A stretch of 37,473 nucleotides of DNA from a virus. The translations under genes and the position numbers were made by a program. The notes beneath the pieces were generated by a model. That model saw only the letters and a list, made by a program, of their open reading frames with translations. It did not search any database and was not told the DNA's origin. The stretch covers positions 1-37,473 of the IMG/VR virus record IMGVR_UViG_3300034190_002280; one strand, given 5' to 3'. Positions 6,659 to 13,924 of this stretch are shown piece after piece; position 1 is the first letter of the stretch; the number at the start of each line of letters is the position of its first letter.

Positions 6659-6835
6659 TTACCATGTGATAGAAGAATCGACCTTCTTTTTCCACGCATT
6701 GGCCTGAGCACGACGAGCTTGGGCGCGCTGATTCGTACAGCCCGCCCGCACTTCGCGTGCCCCCTCTAAGAACATCGCAGCTCGATGCAAATCACCCGTG
6801 GTTGCTGTCTGAATCGCTTTGTTTAGGCGCTCCAT
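6659..6835 (-). CDS. Hypothetical basic protein (58 aa)
   Basis: Start uncertain: ATG 6835 gives MERLNKAIQTATTGDLHRAA, while ATG 6862 adds nine residues; both overlap the 3' end of the upstream gene (6792-6950). The product is helical and Arg/Ala-rich (REVRAGCTNQRAQARRAQANAW), with no recognised domain. Its place in the coupled minus-strand block supports it being real. Confidence 0.45.
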   Translation of the reverse strand: MERLNKAIQTATTGDLHRAAMFLEGAREVRAGCTNQRAQARRAQANAWKKKVDSSITW

Positions 6836-6950
6836 CACGAGTTGCCTGCCTGTACGCGGCATCCATCGCCTCTCGGAAGTCTTGGTGGTACGTTATCGCC
6901 CCTCCAAAGTTTGAGTACCAGCCTTGATCAGTGCGATAGATGCTGATCAT
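6792..6950 (-). CDS. Hypothetical protein coupled to DNA polymerase (52 aa)
   Basis: ATG at 6950-6948 overlaps the DNA polymerase stop as TGATG, which argues for coupled translation. The product starts MISIYRTDQGWYSNFGG and continues AITYHQDFREAMDAAYRQA, then a polar tail; stop at 6794-6792. No known domain. It could be missed in annotation because of its size, but the exact stop-start overlap with polA is good evidence. Confidence 0.55.
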   Translation of the reverse strand: MISIYRTDQGWYSNFGGAITYHQDFREAMDAAYRQATRDGAPKQSDSDSNHG

Positions 6951-8773
6951 CAGTGGGTCTCCTGCCAGGTTTTGCCGAAAGACACCTCAGCCAAAGCAGG
7001 GATCTCGCCCAACCATTTGGCTTCTGCCTCTTCCATCACCTGTTTTAGGGTCGCCGCCCACTCTTCAGCTGCATCTTCCCTAACAAGCAACAGAATTTCG
7101 TCATGCACCGCAGCGGCAATACGCACCGTGTCTTCACCCGCTGCTTTGACCTTCGGCCAGAGGTTCCCCAAAGCGCACTTAAGGATGGCCGCACCAGCTC
7201 CCTGGATCGGCGTGTTGCACCTGACAGTCAGCCGATTCATGTCGCCCTGGAGATAGCGCCGCATTCCTGAAAGCGGGATCCTGGTCTCCGCCCACTTGTC
7301 GTACTTCGTCCGATCTGCGGCTGCAGCATTGTTCCGCTGCCACTCGGCCACCCCCTGGAACGCACCAAGCCATTCATCCCTGATCTCTGCTGCACGCTCT
7401 TGCGTCATGGTGATGCCCATACCGCCTGCGTAGTTACGCAGACCTGCGGGACCAGAGCCATACAGCAAACCAAAGTTAGCTGACTTTGCAGTCTGCCGAT
7501 CACAGCCGATGGCTTCTGCCGTAACGGTGTGCGGATCTTCCCCAGCCTGGAACGCAGCAATCATCCGCTCATCATTTGCGACTGCCGCAGCGAGGCGCAG
7601 CTCCATTTGACCGAAGTCCGCGTCAACCAGCAGCCAGCCTTCAGGCGCTTCAACGCAACTGCGAAACTGCTTGTCACGCGGGATCTGCTGGTTGTTGGGC
7701 TTGATGCAGGACATACGGCCTGACTCCGCCCCCAACTGCATGTAGCTGGCACGCACGAAGCCGGTGTCGTCCATCTTTTCCTGGATCGACTCGATCATTT
7801 GGCGGCGTTTTTCACACCTTTTCCACTCCAGGTAAATCTGAATAACTTCGTGATCTGCGGCGTAAGAACGCAGTGCCTGCCTGGACGCACTGGGCTTGCC
7901 ATTGGCATCACGAGGCGGCTCACCGCCCAGCAACACGGTGAGTTTTTCCACAAGCTGCTTTGGACTGTTGATGTTGAAGCCTGCGTATTTCTTGGTGCCG
8001 TCCCGCACTTTGCCCTCATCTTTAGCGCGCAGGTTGAAGCTGCCATCTTCATCACGCGGCAGCTTGTGCTCTTCAGGCATCGCAGCATCCAGCTGCAGCA
8101 CGAAGTCTTTGGCCAGACCCTTGATGTCGTGCTCGTAATCGATCTTGCGCTGCTGCAGGTTTTCGGCGTTCCAGGGCAGACCTGTGCGCCACATCTGCGC
8201 CATCGCGGGCAGCGCGCGGCACTCAAGCTTGAAAGCTGGTCCGAGCCTGTCGCGACTAATCCGGTGCTCCAAGATTGCGTCAAGCTCCATCAGAGCAGCA
8301 ACGTCGTTGGCCGCGTAATCCAGCTGTTCTTTACTGAGATCGCCGCCCCAGTTAGAGCGCTGCTGCTCTTTTGACAGCTCTTTTTTCAGGTAGCGCTTTA
8401 CAACGCTGTCGAGACCATGCTTCGTATTAGGCAGGCCATTGGTGAGAAGTCGGCTGGCCAACATGGAGCAACGGACCCACCCAGCCGGATAGATGTTGTG
8501 CTCCTGGAGCCAACCAAGGTCGAAGACAGCGTTATGGGCCAGCCAGAATCGGTTTGGAGAGCGGAAGAACTGGCGGAGATCAGCCCAGTCGCCTTTATCA
8601 AGCTGAAAACAGTCGATCAGAACGATAGTGTCGCGATCCCGCGCACCTAACTGCAAGAGCCGCAACCTGCCGCGCTCAGGCTGTAACTGGAGCGTTTCTG
8701 TGTCAAAGCAAAGGGACTGAGCTGTGCTGATCTTGCTCAGGTGCTCAATGCCCTGAAGAACTTGAGGAGACAT
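6950..8773 (-). CDS. polA: Family A DNA polymerase with 3'-5' exonuclease
   Basis: I use ATG 8773 (MSPQVLQGIEHL), giving 607 residues; an upstream GTG at 8806 adds 11. The exonuclease domain carries CFDTET (Asp24, Glu26), WLAHNAVFDLGWL and YAANDVAALMELD. Polymerase motif A is LLVDADFGQMELRLAA, motif B KSANFGLLYGSG, motif C AAVHDEILLLV. No 5'-3' exonuclease domain is present, as usual for phage PolA. The residue equivalent to E. coli Phe762 is Phe (K-S-A-N-F), a state usually linked to virulent phages in marine surveys. It replicates the phage genome with the primase-helicase at 9631-12042. The stop overlaps the start of a 52-aa gene. Confidence 0.95.
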   Translation of the reverse strand: MSPQVLQGIEHLSKISTAQSLCFDTETLQLQPERGRLRLLQLGARDRDTIVLIDCFQLDKGDWADLRQFFRSPNRFWLAHNAVFDLGWLQEHNIYPAGWVRCSMLASRLLTNGLPNTKHGLDSVVKRYLKKELSKEQQRSNWGGDLSKEQLDYAANDVAALMELDAILEHRISRDRLGPAFKLECRALPAMAQMWRTGLPWNAENLQQRKIDYEHDIKGLAKDFVLQLDAAMPEEHKLPRDEDGSFNLRAKDEGKVRDGTKKYAGFNINSPKQLVEKLTVLLGGEPPRDANGKPSASRQALRSYAADHEVIQIYLEWKRCEKRRQMIESIQEKMDDTGFVRASYMQLGAESGRMSCIKPNNQQIPRDKQFRSCVEAPEGWLLVDADFGQMELRLAAAVANDERMIAAFQAGEDPHTVTAEAIGCDRQTAKSANFGLLYGSGPAGLRNYAGGMGITMTQERAAEIRDEWLGAFQGVAEWQRNNAAAADRTKYDKWAETRIPLSGMRRYLQGDMNRLTVRCNTPIQGAGAAILKCALGNLWPKVKAAGEDTVRIAAAVHDEILLLVREDAAEEWAATLKQVMEEAEAKWLGEIPALAEVSFGKTWQETH

Positions 8774-8795
8774 GGGTGGTGTCGTTGACGCACAC

Positions 8796-8806
8796 CAATG
8801 TAGCAC
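8796..8806 (-). promoter_or_regulatory. Extended -10-like element TGTGCTACATT upstream of polA
   Basis: On the minus strand TGTGCTACATT reads as an extended -10 (TG-C-TACATT) about 25 nt before the chosen polA start. No convincing -35 is visible. It matches the element found at 12145-12153 and 17179-17189, which supports a shared promoter type, but overlap with an alternative GTG start leaves doubt. Confidence 0.35.
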
Positions 8807-8807
8807 A

Positions 8808-9071
8808 TCAAGAGCTTACAAGGCTTTCAATCAGCGGAAAATAATCCAGGTCATACGCCGTCATCACAGCCACATCAATCCCACAGTCCAGGGCAGCAGC
8901 CACCTGAACTTCAAAGTCCTGGTGCCCCATGCGGTTGTCCTGGTACGTGACCTGTTCGACAGCTAGGGCTCTGTCGTCGTTGTCGTAACTGGTAAAGCGC
9001 ACCAGGGCCAAAGCGTCTGCGCTAGCAGGCGATTCAACCTTGCAGTACTGGAATTGAACCTGGTGCGTCAT
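8808..9071 (-). CDS. Hypothetical protein (87 aa)
   Basis: The long ORF back to 9335 overlaps the RHH gene, so I use the ATG at 9071 (MTHQVQFQYCKVESPASAD). The product is acidic, probably alpha/beta (ALALVRFTSYDNDDRALAVEQ, QDFEVQVAAALDCGIDVAVM). No domain recognised. It lies directly upstream of the DNA polymerase in the replication unit; the gap between them holds a TGTGCTACATT element on the minus strand. Confidence 0.6.
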   Translation of the reverse strand: MTHQVQFQYCKVESPASADALALVRFTSYDNDDRALAVEQVTYQDNRMGHQDFEVQVAAALDCGIDVAVMTAYDLDYFPLIESLVSS

Positions 9072-9132
9072 GTTGGCTACTCGCCTGAAAGGAGTATGGC
9101 TCCGCTTGCGTATAAGCAACCGAACCAGTCGT

Positions 9133-9387
9133 TTAACTAGCCAATTCACTGAAAACAAACGCAACGATGCCTTCGACCTGACGCCGGTCCATTCCCTGAC
9201 CTGCCCTGCGGCGAGTGCGTTCCACCAAGCTGTGGTACTCCAAAGGCGAAAAAAGTTTGTCTGTTTTGACCGGGGTGCGAGTAACGCGGTCACGAAGCAA
9301 ATCAGAGCGCGAAATGCCCAGCTGATCCGCCTCAAGCTTCAGACGATCCGCATCAGCGTCGTCCACCGTGATTTCAATCCTTTTCAT
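9133..9387 (-). CDS. Ribbon-helix-helix (CopG/MetJ-like) regulator (84 aa)
   Basis: ATG 9387 gives MKRIEITVDDADADRLKLEA. The pattern is short strand (MKRIEITV), helix (DADADRLKLEADQLG), turn and second helix (SRSDLLRDRVTR), characteristic of RHH DNA-binding proteins. The C-terminal half is helical (YHSLVERTRRRAGQGMDRRQVE). Probably a dimeric repressor, perhaps acting on the replication unit. The start lies 3 nt beyond the stop of the upstream gene. Confidence 0.65.
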   Translation of the reverse strand: MKRIEITVDDADADRLKLEADQLGISRSDLLRDRVTRTPVKTDKLFSPLEYHSLVERTRRRAGQGMDRRQVEGIVAFVFSELAS

Positions 9388-9389
9388 GC

Positions 9390-9608
9390 TCAAAGGTATT
9401 CGTTGTAAAAGGCGCTGCCTGGTCCGTACTTAGCAACGATTTCTGGAAAAGCATCCAGAACGCGGTCGCGATTACGGGGGTCAGCGCTTAAAGCAGCCTC
9501 AGCAACTTTGCTGAGAAACGACCCACCGTAATGGTGGGCCGTCTTCACAGTGGCCTGGATCTGTTTTTCGGTCACAGCTCGGTAAACCCTATGCACAAAG
9601 TAGCACAT
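9390..9608 (-). CDS. Hypothetical protein (72 aa)
   Basis: I use ATG 9608 (MCYFVHRVYRAVTEKQIQA), since the upstream extension overlaps the primase-helicase gene. Helical, with QATVKTAHHYGGSFLSKVAEAALSADPRNRDRVLDAF as its core in residues about 17-53, ending in GPGSAFYNEYL. No recognised domain. It sits between the primase-helicase and the RHH regulator with gaps of about 20 and 3 nt. Confidence 0.55.
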   Translation of the reverse strand: MCYFVHRVYRAVTEKQIQATVKTAHHYGGSFLSKVAEAALSADPRNRDRVLDAFPEIVAKYGPGSAFYNEYL

Positions 9609-9630
9609 TGACAGGTCCTTGCCTAGTGGG

Positions 9631-12042
9631 TCAGTCCCACATATTCCAGTCATCCGCGCCAGGTTCGACACCCTTATGTCTCTGATTATCCGCGTTAAAA
9701 AGCGGATCCCTTGCGGCGGAAGGGTTCTTACCAACAATCGGTTTTGTTAAAAGTTCTGGTTTTGTTAAAAGTCCCTCGTCCGGACTTTTGACAATTTCGG
9801 ACTTTTGACAATCCACTTTGTTGTTTAGATCCGTTCCAGGGGAAGGGGTTTGATTTTTAACAGGGGGTTTCACGGACCTTTCACGCGCGCGAGAGGAAAA
9901 TGCACCTGGAACGTCTGTACCAACCGCTTCGTAGAAAGCAGGCGGCCGGCCCTTACCCGTCCAACTCGCCGGAGTAGCACACCGTTCGATCAGTTTCTGC
10001 CCCTCCAGCTTGTCCAGGCTGTACTTGATCGCGCGTTTCTTGTGGATGCCACCCAGCAGGTCGTGATCCACAAAGTCCTGGACCGTCCAAGGTGCGCGCG
10101 TGCGCCGCATCTCCTTGAGCATGTCCAGCATCTGCCGCGTCGGCCCATTCACTTTGTTCTCCTTCTCAGGCACCGGCCCGATCTGGTACGTGTAATCCGG
10201 CAGCAGGGAGAAGGCCATTTCCTGCCCTTCACGGTCATCGCGTGATTTCTCAACGGTCACGACCCTGGTGTTGTCGCTGAGGCTCAGCTCAGCCAGCTGC
10301 TTGTTGTCCAACCGCTGCATGTTCCACGTCTCATCCACAGCAGCCCTGATGGCGCTGGTGCCACGGAAGCTGCCGTTTCTGTTGTTGTGGTGAATCACGA
10401 TGATGGTGCAGGCCCCAAAATCCTCACCATTGCGCCGCGCAAGCTTCTTCAGGGGCAGCGCGTACTCCCTGCGGTTCTCCTCATAGGGGTTGGAGTCGTT
10501 GCATCCGTCCAGGCTGTCAATCACCACCAGGTCATAGTTCGGCGCTTCCTTTGGTCCCTGAAGCTTTTTGAAGCGGCTGTACCAGGACATGTCCCACTCA
10601 CCCACAACATCGACACCAGTGGTGACGCCGATCAGATCAAACTGACGCCGCACGATGCGCTCGCTCTGGTCTCCGTTCAACCAAAGGCAACGGCCTTTCG
10701 GCACATTGACCAAACCGCCGTGAACATTGAACGACCGCCCCTGGCTGATGTGCTTGCACAGCGTCTGACACATCGCTGACTTACCGGTGCCCCCATCCGC
10801 GTGAATCAGCAGCAACCAAGGTTTGGGCAGCAAGCCCGGAATCAAGTAATCGAACGATGCGTCGTCCAGCTCGCTCACAGCCCTGGGACGAAATTCCTTG
10901 TTCCGCTCAAACGTCAGGTGGGCGTCGAGCATCCGGTCAATCGCCGCTGCTCCTTCTTTGTGCCGCCCAGCCTCTTGGGCTAGCTGAGTTTTGGCCTGAT
11001 CAAGCAGCGCCGGGTTTTCGATGCTGTCCTCTAGCTCCAGCCCCCGCGCGATGACCTCTTCACCGCTGAGTAGGTCGAGCTTGTACTTGAGCGGGAGCGC
11101 TTCGATCTCCTCCACCAATCGTGCAAGACCGTCCCTTTGAAATCGTGTCCGCTCACGATCCACCAGATCGGCCTGACGAATCAACGAGCCGAAGCCCAGC
11201 CCACCGCTCCTGAAACCGTTCTGCCATCGCTCAGCGCAAGGGTTTTTACCGCCCTCCCAATCGTCGGCATACTCGTTATCGCGACGGCTCCACTCTTCCC
11301 ACAGCTTCAAGCCGTCCTCATTGGGCAGCTCGCTGTGGATCATTGCCCCGATTTCCCACCAGAACTGCTCGCTGTTTGCACCGCGAGGCTCAATAACACT
11401 CAGACAACTCCGAGCAATCTCGATCTTCTCCTCCCTGGAACGATTGGAGTACCGGCTGTCGCGAAGTTTGCGGCTGTCTTTCCGCTCATTCAGCTCGCGG
11501 TATTGCTCCCGCATCCGCTCCAACAACCATTCAGGAGCGGTGGGAATGTTGTTTACATCACCAGTAAAGGTGTACTCACCTTCATCTTTGTAAGCACCAA
11601 AAAGCAGACCCTGCCTGCCCCACAGCACTTCCCAGCCTTCATGCCCCGCAGCAGCGTGGCTGAGATCAGAAACAGTCAGGCGATCCTCTTCAGGAACAAC
11701 AAACAGAAACTTCGCCGCATTCTTTTTCGGTGAAGTAATCCGTGGAGCGTTCTCTAGATCCTTGCCCCACTTCTCTTCAATAGCCCCAAGGTTGGCGTCA
11801 ACGTCAAAGATGACGAGCCCTTCAGAGCGAGCGCCGCTGTAAACACCGACAGCCTTGAACTCCTCGGGATATTTTTCGATGTGCTGGGCCGTGAACTCAG
11901 GCGAGAGCTTTTCGTGAGGAGCGCGCCCCAGCGGAGACTTGCCGCAAGCTGCTTTGCCGTTGGGCATCTTCGCGCCCTTGGCGTAGATCGGCGCAGTGGC
12001 CCAATGCTTGGGCAGGCTGCGAACGAAACTGACGAGATCCAT
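9631..12042 (-). CDS. Primase-helicase: AEP prim-pol, PriCT-like and RepA-like ATPase domains
   Basis: An 803-residue protein. Residues 1 to about 180 fit an archaeo-eukaryotic-type primase/polymerase, with VIFDVDANLG (Asp80, Asp82) as the metal-binding pair and WEVLWGRQGLLFGAY after it. Residues about 205-292 fit a PriCT-2-like linker (FWWEIGAMIHSELPNEDG, WEEWSRRD, FGSLIRQAD). Residues about 400-640 are a RecA-fold AAA_25/RepA-like ATPase with Walker A HADGGTGKSAM (414-424) and Walker B LVVIDS (505-510), then IIVIHHNN. A winged-helix-like segment and a low-complexity tail follow. Predicted to unwind and prime DNA for the PolA at 6950-8773. It heads the minus-strand replication unit. Confidence 0.85.
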   Translation of the reverse strand: MDLVSFVRSLPKHWATAPIYAKGAKMPNGKAACGKSPLGRAPHEKLSPEFTAQHIEKYPEEFKAVGVYSGARSEGLVIFDVDANLGAIEEKWGKDLENAPRITSPKKNAAKFLFVVPEEDRLTVSDLSHAAAGHEGWEVLWGRQGLLFGAYKDEGEYTFTGDVNNIPTAPEWLLERMREQYRELNERKDSRKLRDSRYSNRSREEKIEIARSCLSVIEPRGANSEQFWWEIGAMIHSELPNEDGLKLWEEWSRRDNEYADDWEGGKNPCAERWQNGFRSGGLGFGSLIRQADLVDRERTRFQRDGLARLVEEIEALPLKYKLDLLSGEEVIARGLELEDSIENPALLDQAKTQLAQEAGRHKEGAAAIDRMLDAHLTFERNKEFRPRAVSELDDASFDYLIPGLLPKPWLLLIHADGGTGKSAMCQTLCKHISQGRSFNVHGGLVNVPKGRCLWLNGDQSERIVRRQFDLIGVTTGVDVVGEWDMSWYSRFKKLQGPKEAPNYDLVVIDSLDGCNDSNPYEENRREYALPLKKLARRNGEDFGACTIIVIHHNNRNGSFRGTSAIRAAVDETWNMQRLDNKQLAELSLSDNTRVVTVEKSRDDREGQEMAFSLLPDYTYQIGPVPEKENKVNGPTRQMLDMLKEMRRTRAPWTVQDFVDHDLLGGIHKKRAIKYSLDKLEGQKLIERCATPASWTGKGRPPAFYEAVGTDVPGAFSSRARERSVKPPVKNQTPSPGTDLNNKVDCQKSEIVKSPDEGLLTKPELLTKPIVGKNPSAARDPLFNADNQRHKGVEPGADDWNMWD
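9744..9811. repeat. Iteron-like inverted repeats in the primase 3' end
   Basis: TTGTTAAAAGT occurs at 9744-9754 and 9762-9772; its near inverse ACTTTTGACAA (one mismatch) occurs at 9784-9794 and 9801-9811. Two direct copies face two inverted copies around a centre near 9778, with starts spaced 18, 22 and 17 bp. The first pair encodes an in-frame LLTKPE/LLTKP repeat, but the second pair is spaced by 17 nt and so is out of phase with codons. Possible origin iterons or protein-binding sites; they could also fold as hairpins. Confidence 0.6.
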
Positions 12043-12043
12043 T

Positions 12044-12052
12044 TGCTACAGT
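12044..12052 (+). promoter_or_regulatory. Extended -10-like TGCTACAGT (+) near the primase start
   Basis: TGCTACAGT lies just beyond the primase start codon and points right. It is followed by a complete terminator at 12078-12111, so a transcript from it would be about 50-60 nt. No clear -35 is visible. It resembles the better promoter at 12126-12153. Confidence 0.35.
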
Positions 12053-12077
12053 GTGATCGTGGAATGTTTGACCATTG

Positions 12078-12111
12078 CCCCTGGGTGCTTCTCCGGCTCC
12101 CAGGGGTTTTT
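12078..12111 (+). terminator. Terminator hairpin between divergent primase and ssDNA-binding genes
   Basis: CCCCTGGG (12078-12085) pairs perfectly with CCCAGGGG (12099-12106) across a 13-nt loop and is followed by TTTTT (12107-12111). It works only in the + direction (no T-run on the other strand), yet no + strand gene lies upstream of it; the upstream neighbour is the primase gene on the other strand. It therefore ends either a short RNA, a leader, or antisense transcription. Confidence 0.7.
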
Positions 12112-12125
12112 CCATTCTATAGCAG

Positions 12126-12153
12126 TTGCAAACCCCCCACGCTTTGCTACATT
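12126..12153 (+). promoter_or_regulatory. Promoter of the ssDNA-binding protein gene
   Basis: TTGCAA (12126-12131, 4 of 6 match to TTGACA), 16-nt spacer, then an extended -10 TG-C-TACATT (12145-12153). It is 40 nt upstream of the ATG at 12193 and just after the terminator, so it probably drives the 194-aa gene. Confidence 0.6.
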
Positions 12154-12192
12154 GTTGAGGCACCGGGCAATGCGCCCACAGCAAAGGACCCC

Positions 12193-12777
12193 ATGGGCTT
12201 CATCTCATCCAAGAACAAGTCAGCCATTACTGCCGGTTCCGGCGGCGGCTACCTCAACCCCTCCAAGATTCAGAGCGGCGGCAGCGTCCGCTTCGCTCTC
12301 CTGGAAGATCAACCCCTTGAATTCTTCGAATGCTGGGGCGAGTCATCTGAAGGCGGCGTCAAGCCTTTCCGTTTCAGCGACGATCCCAGCCCTGAGGACA
12401 TCGACGAAGAAATGGGACCTGAGTTCACCCGTCGTATGAACCGCGAGGGCACCGCTCCCGAGAAGGTCAAGTTCGCCATCGCTGTGCCCGTATATAACTA
12501 CGAGTCCAGCAGCGTCCAGATCATGCAGCTATCCCAGAAGAGCCTGCAAAACGAACTGGACGACATCTCCCAAATGGAGGACTACGCCAACCTGTTGGAG
12601 TGGGACTTCGTTCTGGGCAAAGAAGGCAACGGTCTCGAAACTCGTTACAGCCTGCGCCCAGTGCCGCGTAAGAAAGGCACTCAGGACAGCATCGAATCCG
12701 CCTGGACCGATGCACGCGCCGCTGGCTTCGACATTGGCCGCCTGCTGACCGGCGAAAACCCATTCAAAGCCGAGTGA
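12193..12777 (+). CDS. Putative single-stranded DNA-binding protein (194 aa)
   Basis: ATG 12193 (MGFISSKNKSAITAGSGGGY); the ORF is open further upstream but crosses the promoter and terminator. The N-terminal third carries SGGSVRFALLEDQPLEFF and the aromatic KPFRFSDDPSPEDIDEE; the middle has strand-rich VKFAIAVPVYNYESSSVQIM and the later part WDFVLGKEGNGLETRYSL, which look like the basic and aromatic strands of an OB fold. I recall similar phage proteins annotated as ssDNA-binding. Position beside the primase-helicase and exonuclease supports a replication role. It is followed by a strong terminator. No Walker or nuclease motif is visible. Confidence 0.55.
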   Translation: MGFISSKNKSAITAGSGGGYLNPSKIQSGGSVRFALLEDQPLEFFECWGESSEGGVKPFRFSDDPSPEDIDEEMGPEFTRRMNREGTAPEKVKFAIAVPVYNYESSSVQIMQLSQKSLQNELDDISQMEDYANLLEWDFVLGKEGNGLETRYSLRPVPRKKGTQDSIESAWTDARAAGFDIGRLLTGENPFKAE

Positions 12778-12798
12778 CACAAACCGGCTACTGACTCG

Positions 12799-12827
12799 GG
12801 GGTACACCATGTGTGTACCCCTTTTTT
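12799..12827 (+). terminator. Strong Rho-independent terminator
   Basis: GGGGTACAC (12799-12807) pairs perfectly with GTGTACCCC (12813-12821) over a 5-nt loop, followed by six T (12822-12827). It closes the single-gene unit of the ssDNA-binding protein, 21 nt after its stop. Confidence 0.9.
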
Positions 12828-12851
12828 ATTGATTACTTCTCTCATTTGTTG

Positions 12852-12888
12852 CCCAAGATTTACCCTCTGTACCCAAGAGTGACCCTCT
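12852..12888. repeat. Tandem 17-bp direct repeat, possible operator
   Basis: CCCAAGATTTACCCTCT (12852-12868) and CCCAAGAGTGACCCTCT (12872-12888) differ at two positions and are spaced 20 bp apart, about two helical turns, as expected for a protein binding the same DNA face twice. They lie in the intergenic region between the terminator and the KilA-N gene, upstream of a TATAGT -10-like box at about 12960. A plausible operator for the KilA-N gene. Confidence 0.55.
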
Positions 12889-12987
12889 AGGGCTATCAAC
12901 AACCTTGGGACATTAGATCTTGGTAAGAATGTCATACAAGCTAAATCTCTGTGATAGAGGTATAGTTTGAGGACTGCGAGGAAGCCG

Positions 12988-13734
12988 ATGCACGGACACC
13001 TTCAAACCCGCTCCTGGAACGGAACCGCAATCCCCCGCCGCACCTCTGATGGCTACATAAACGCGACTGCTATGGCCAAAGCCAGCGGTAAGCAGTGGAA
13101 TAACTATTTTCAAACCGATCGCACTACCATCTACATGGAGGCTTTGTCAAGAAACCTGGGAATCCAGGTAACTTCCCTTTACACCGCCAAGCCTGGAGAG
13201 GGGACGTGGATTCACGAACGCTTGGCGGTGGATTTTGCTCGTTGGATTAGTGCTGATTTTGCGGTGTGGATGGACGCCTGGTTTTTGGAGGAGGTGAAGG
13301 GCCTATCTCAAGTGCAAAACACTCAGCCTGTTCTGGCTCCCACGGTGCTGGATACCGTTGATCGCAGCATCAATTTGCTGGAGCGTCTTGGCGGAGTAGA
13401 CGAGCGGGCTCAGATGTTGCTGCGTGATGTCGTGCTCAACACCGCAATGAAATCAGCGGGCGGCACTGCTCCCGCACTCGAACCCGCCAAAGAACTAACG
13501 CTTTCAGAAAAGTTGATCGAGCTGGGCTGTCCTTCGCATAAAGCAACCCCATTAGCCGCAAAAATCGGCAAGGAAATTAAGGGGTTGTACCGAAGAAAGA
13601 ACGGCAGGGAGCCCAAAAGCCAAGATCAGCTAGTTAATGGCCGTCGCTGTTCTGTTGCGCTTTATGAGAGGGACTTCTTGGCCTGGCTTGAATCCGATTT
13701 TCAGGAGTGTATTAAAGAGTTTTGCGCCTCGTAA
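12988..13734 (+). CDS. KilA-N domain protein (antirepressor-like)
   Basis: ATG 12988 (MHGHLQTRSWNGTAIPRR); an in-frame TTG at 12967 is possible. Residues about 15-105 form a KilA-N domain: RRTSDGYINATAMAKASGK, WNNYFQTDRT, and GTWIHERLAVDFARWISADFAVWMDAW. This domain binds DNA and occurs in phage antirepressors and large DNA viruses. The C-terminal region (ELTLSEKLIELGCPSH, LYRRKNGREPKSQDQLVNGR, YERDFLAWLESDF) is a second domain, perhaps binding DNA or a partner. In lytic phages the role is unclear; no repressor gene is visible. It starts the + strand unit with the exonuclease. Confidence 0.8.
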   Translation: MHGHLQTRSWNGTAIPRRTSDGYINATAMAKASGKQWNNYFQTDRTTIYMEALSRNLGIQVTSLYTAKPGEGTWIHERLAVDFARWISADFAVWMDAWFLEEVKGLSQVQNTQPVLAPTVLDTVDRSINLLERLGGVDERAQMLLRDVVLNTAMKSAGGTAPALEPAKELTLSEKLIELGCPSHKATPLAAKIGKEIKGLYRRKNGREPKSQDQLVNGRRCSVALYERDFLAWLESDFQECIKEFCAS

Positions 13735-13738
13735 AAGC

Positions 13739-13924
13739 ATGAGCGGTCACCTGGAGCGGGTCATGCCCGAAGTAGTCACAACAGTTCTCGAAGATGGCTG
13801 CATCTGCATTTCAGTGGGAGACTTCACTGGGGTGGTCAGTTCAATGCACCTAATCGAGCCCAAAGCTCATCAATTACAGAGTGCCTGGTTGGCACGTGAA
13901 GCCGAACTAGCTGATGCCCGCTGA
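13739..13924 (+). CDS. Hypothetical protein (61 aa)
   Basis: ATG 13739 lies 4 nt after the KilA-N stop; starts MSGHLERVMPEVVTTVLEDG. Beta-rich N-terminal half (CICISVGDFTGVVSSMHLIE) and a helical tail. No domain recognised. Its last 11 nt overlap the exonuclease start at 13914, so all genes from 12988 to 14896 look like one unit. Confidence 0.6.
   Translation: MSGHLERVMPEVVTTVLEDGCICISVGDFTGVVSSMHLIEPKAHQLQSAWLAREAELADAR

Noticed and set aside
6640-6660. TGTGCTACACA on + as another promoter
   Set aside because: No + strand gene follows and the word departs from the -10 consensus.
7799-8374. 191-aa ORF on + opposite polA
   Set aside because: Antisense shadow of the exonuclease-polymerase linker; no domain, no start context.
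11137-11733. 198-aa ORF on + opposite the primase-helicase
   Set aside because: Antisense shadow of a well-supported gene with clear Walker motifs; no recognisable protein features.
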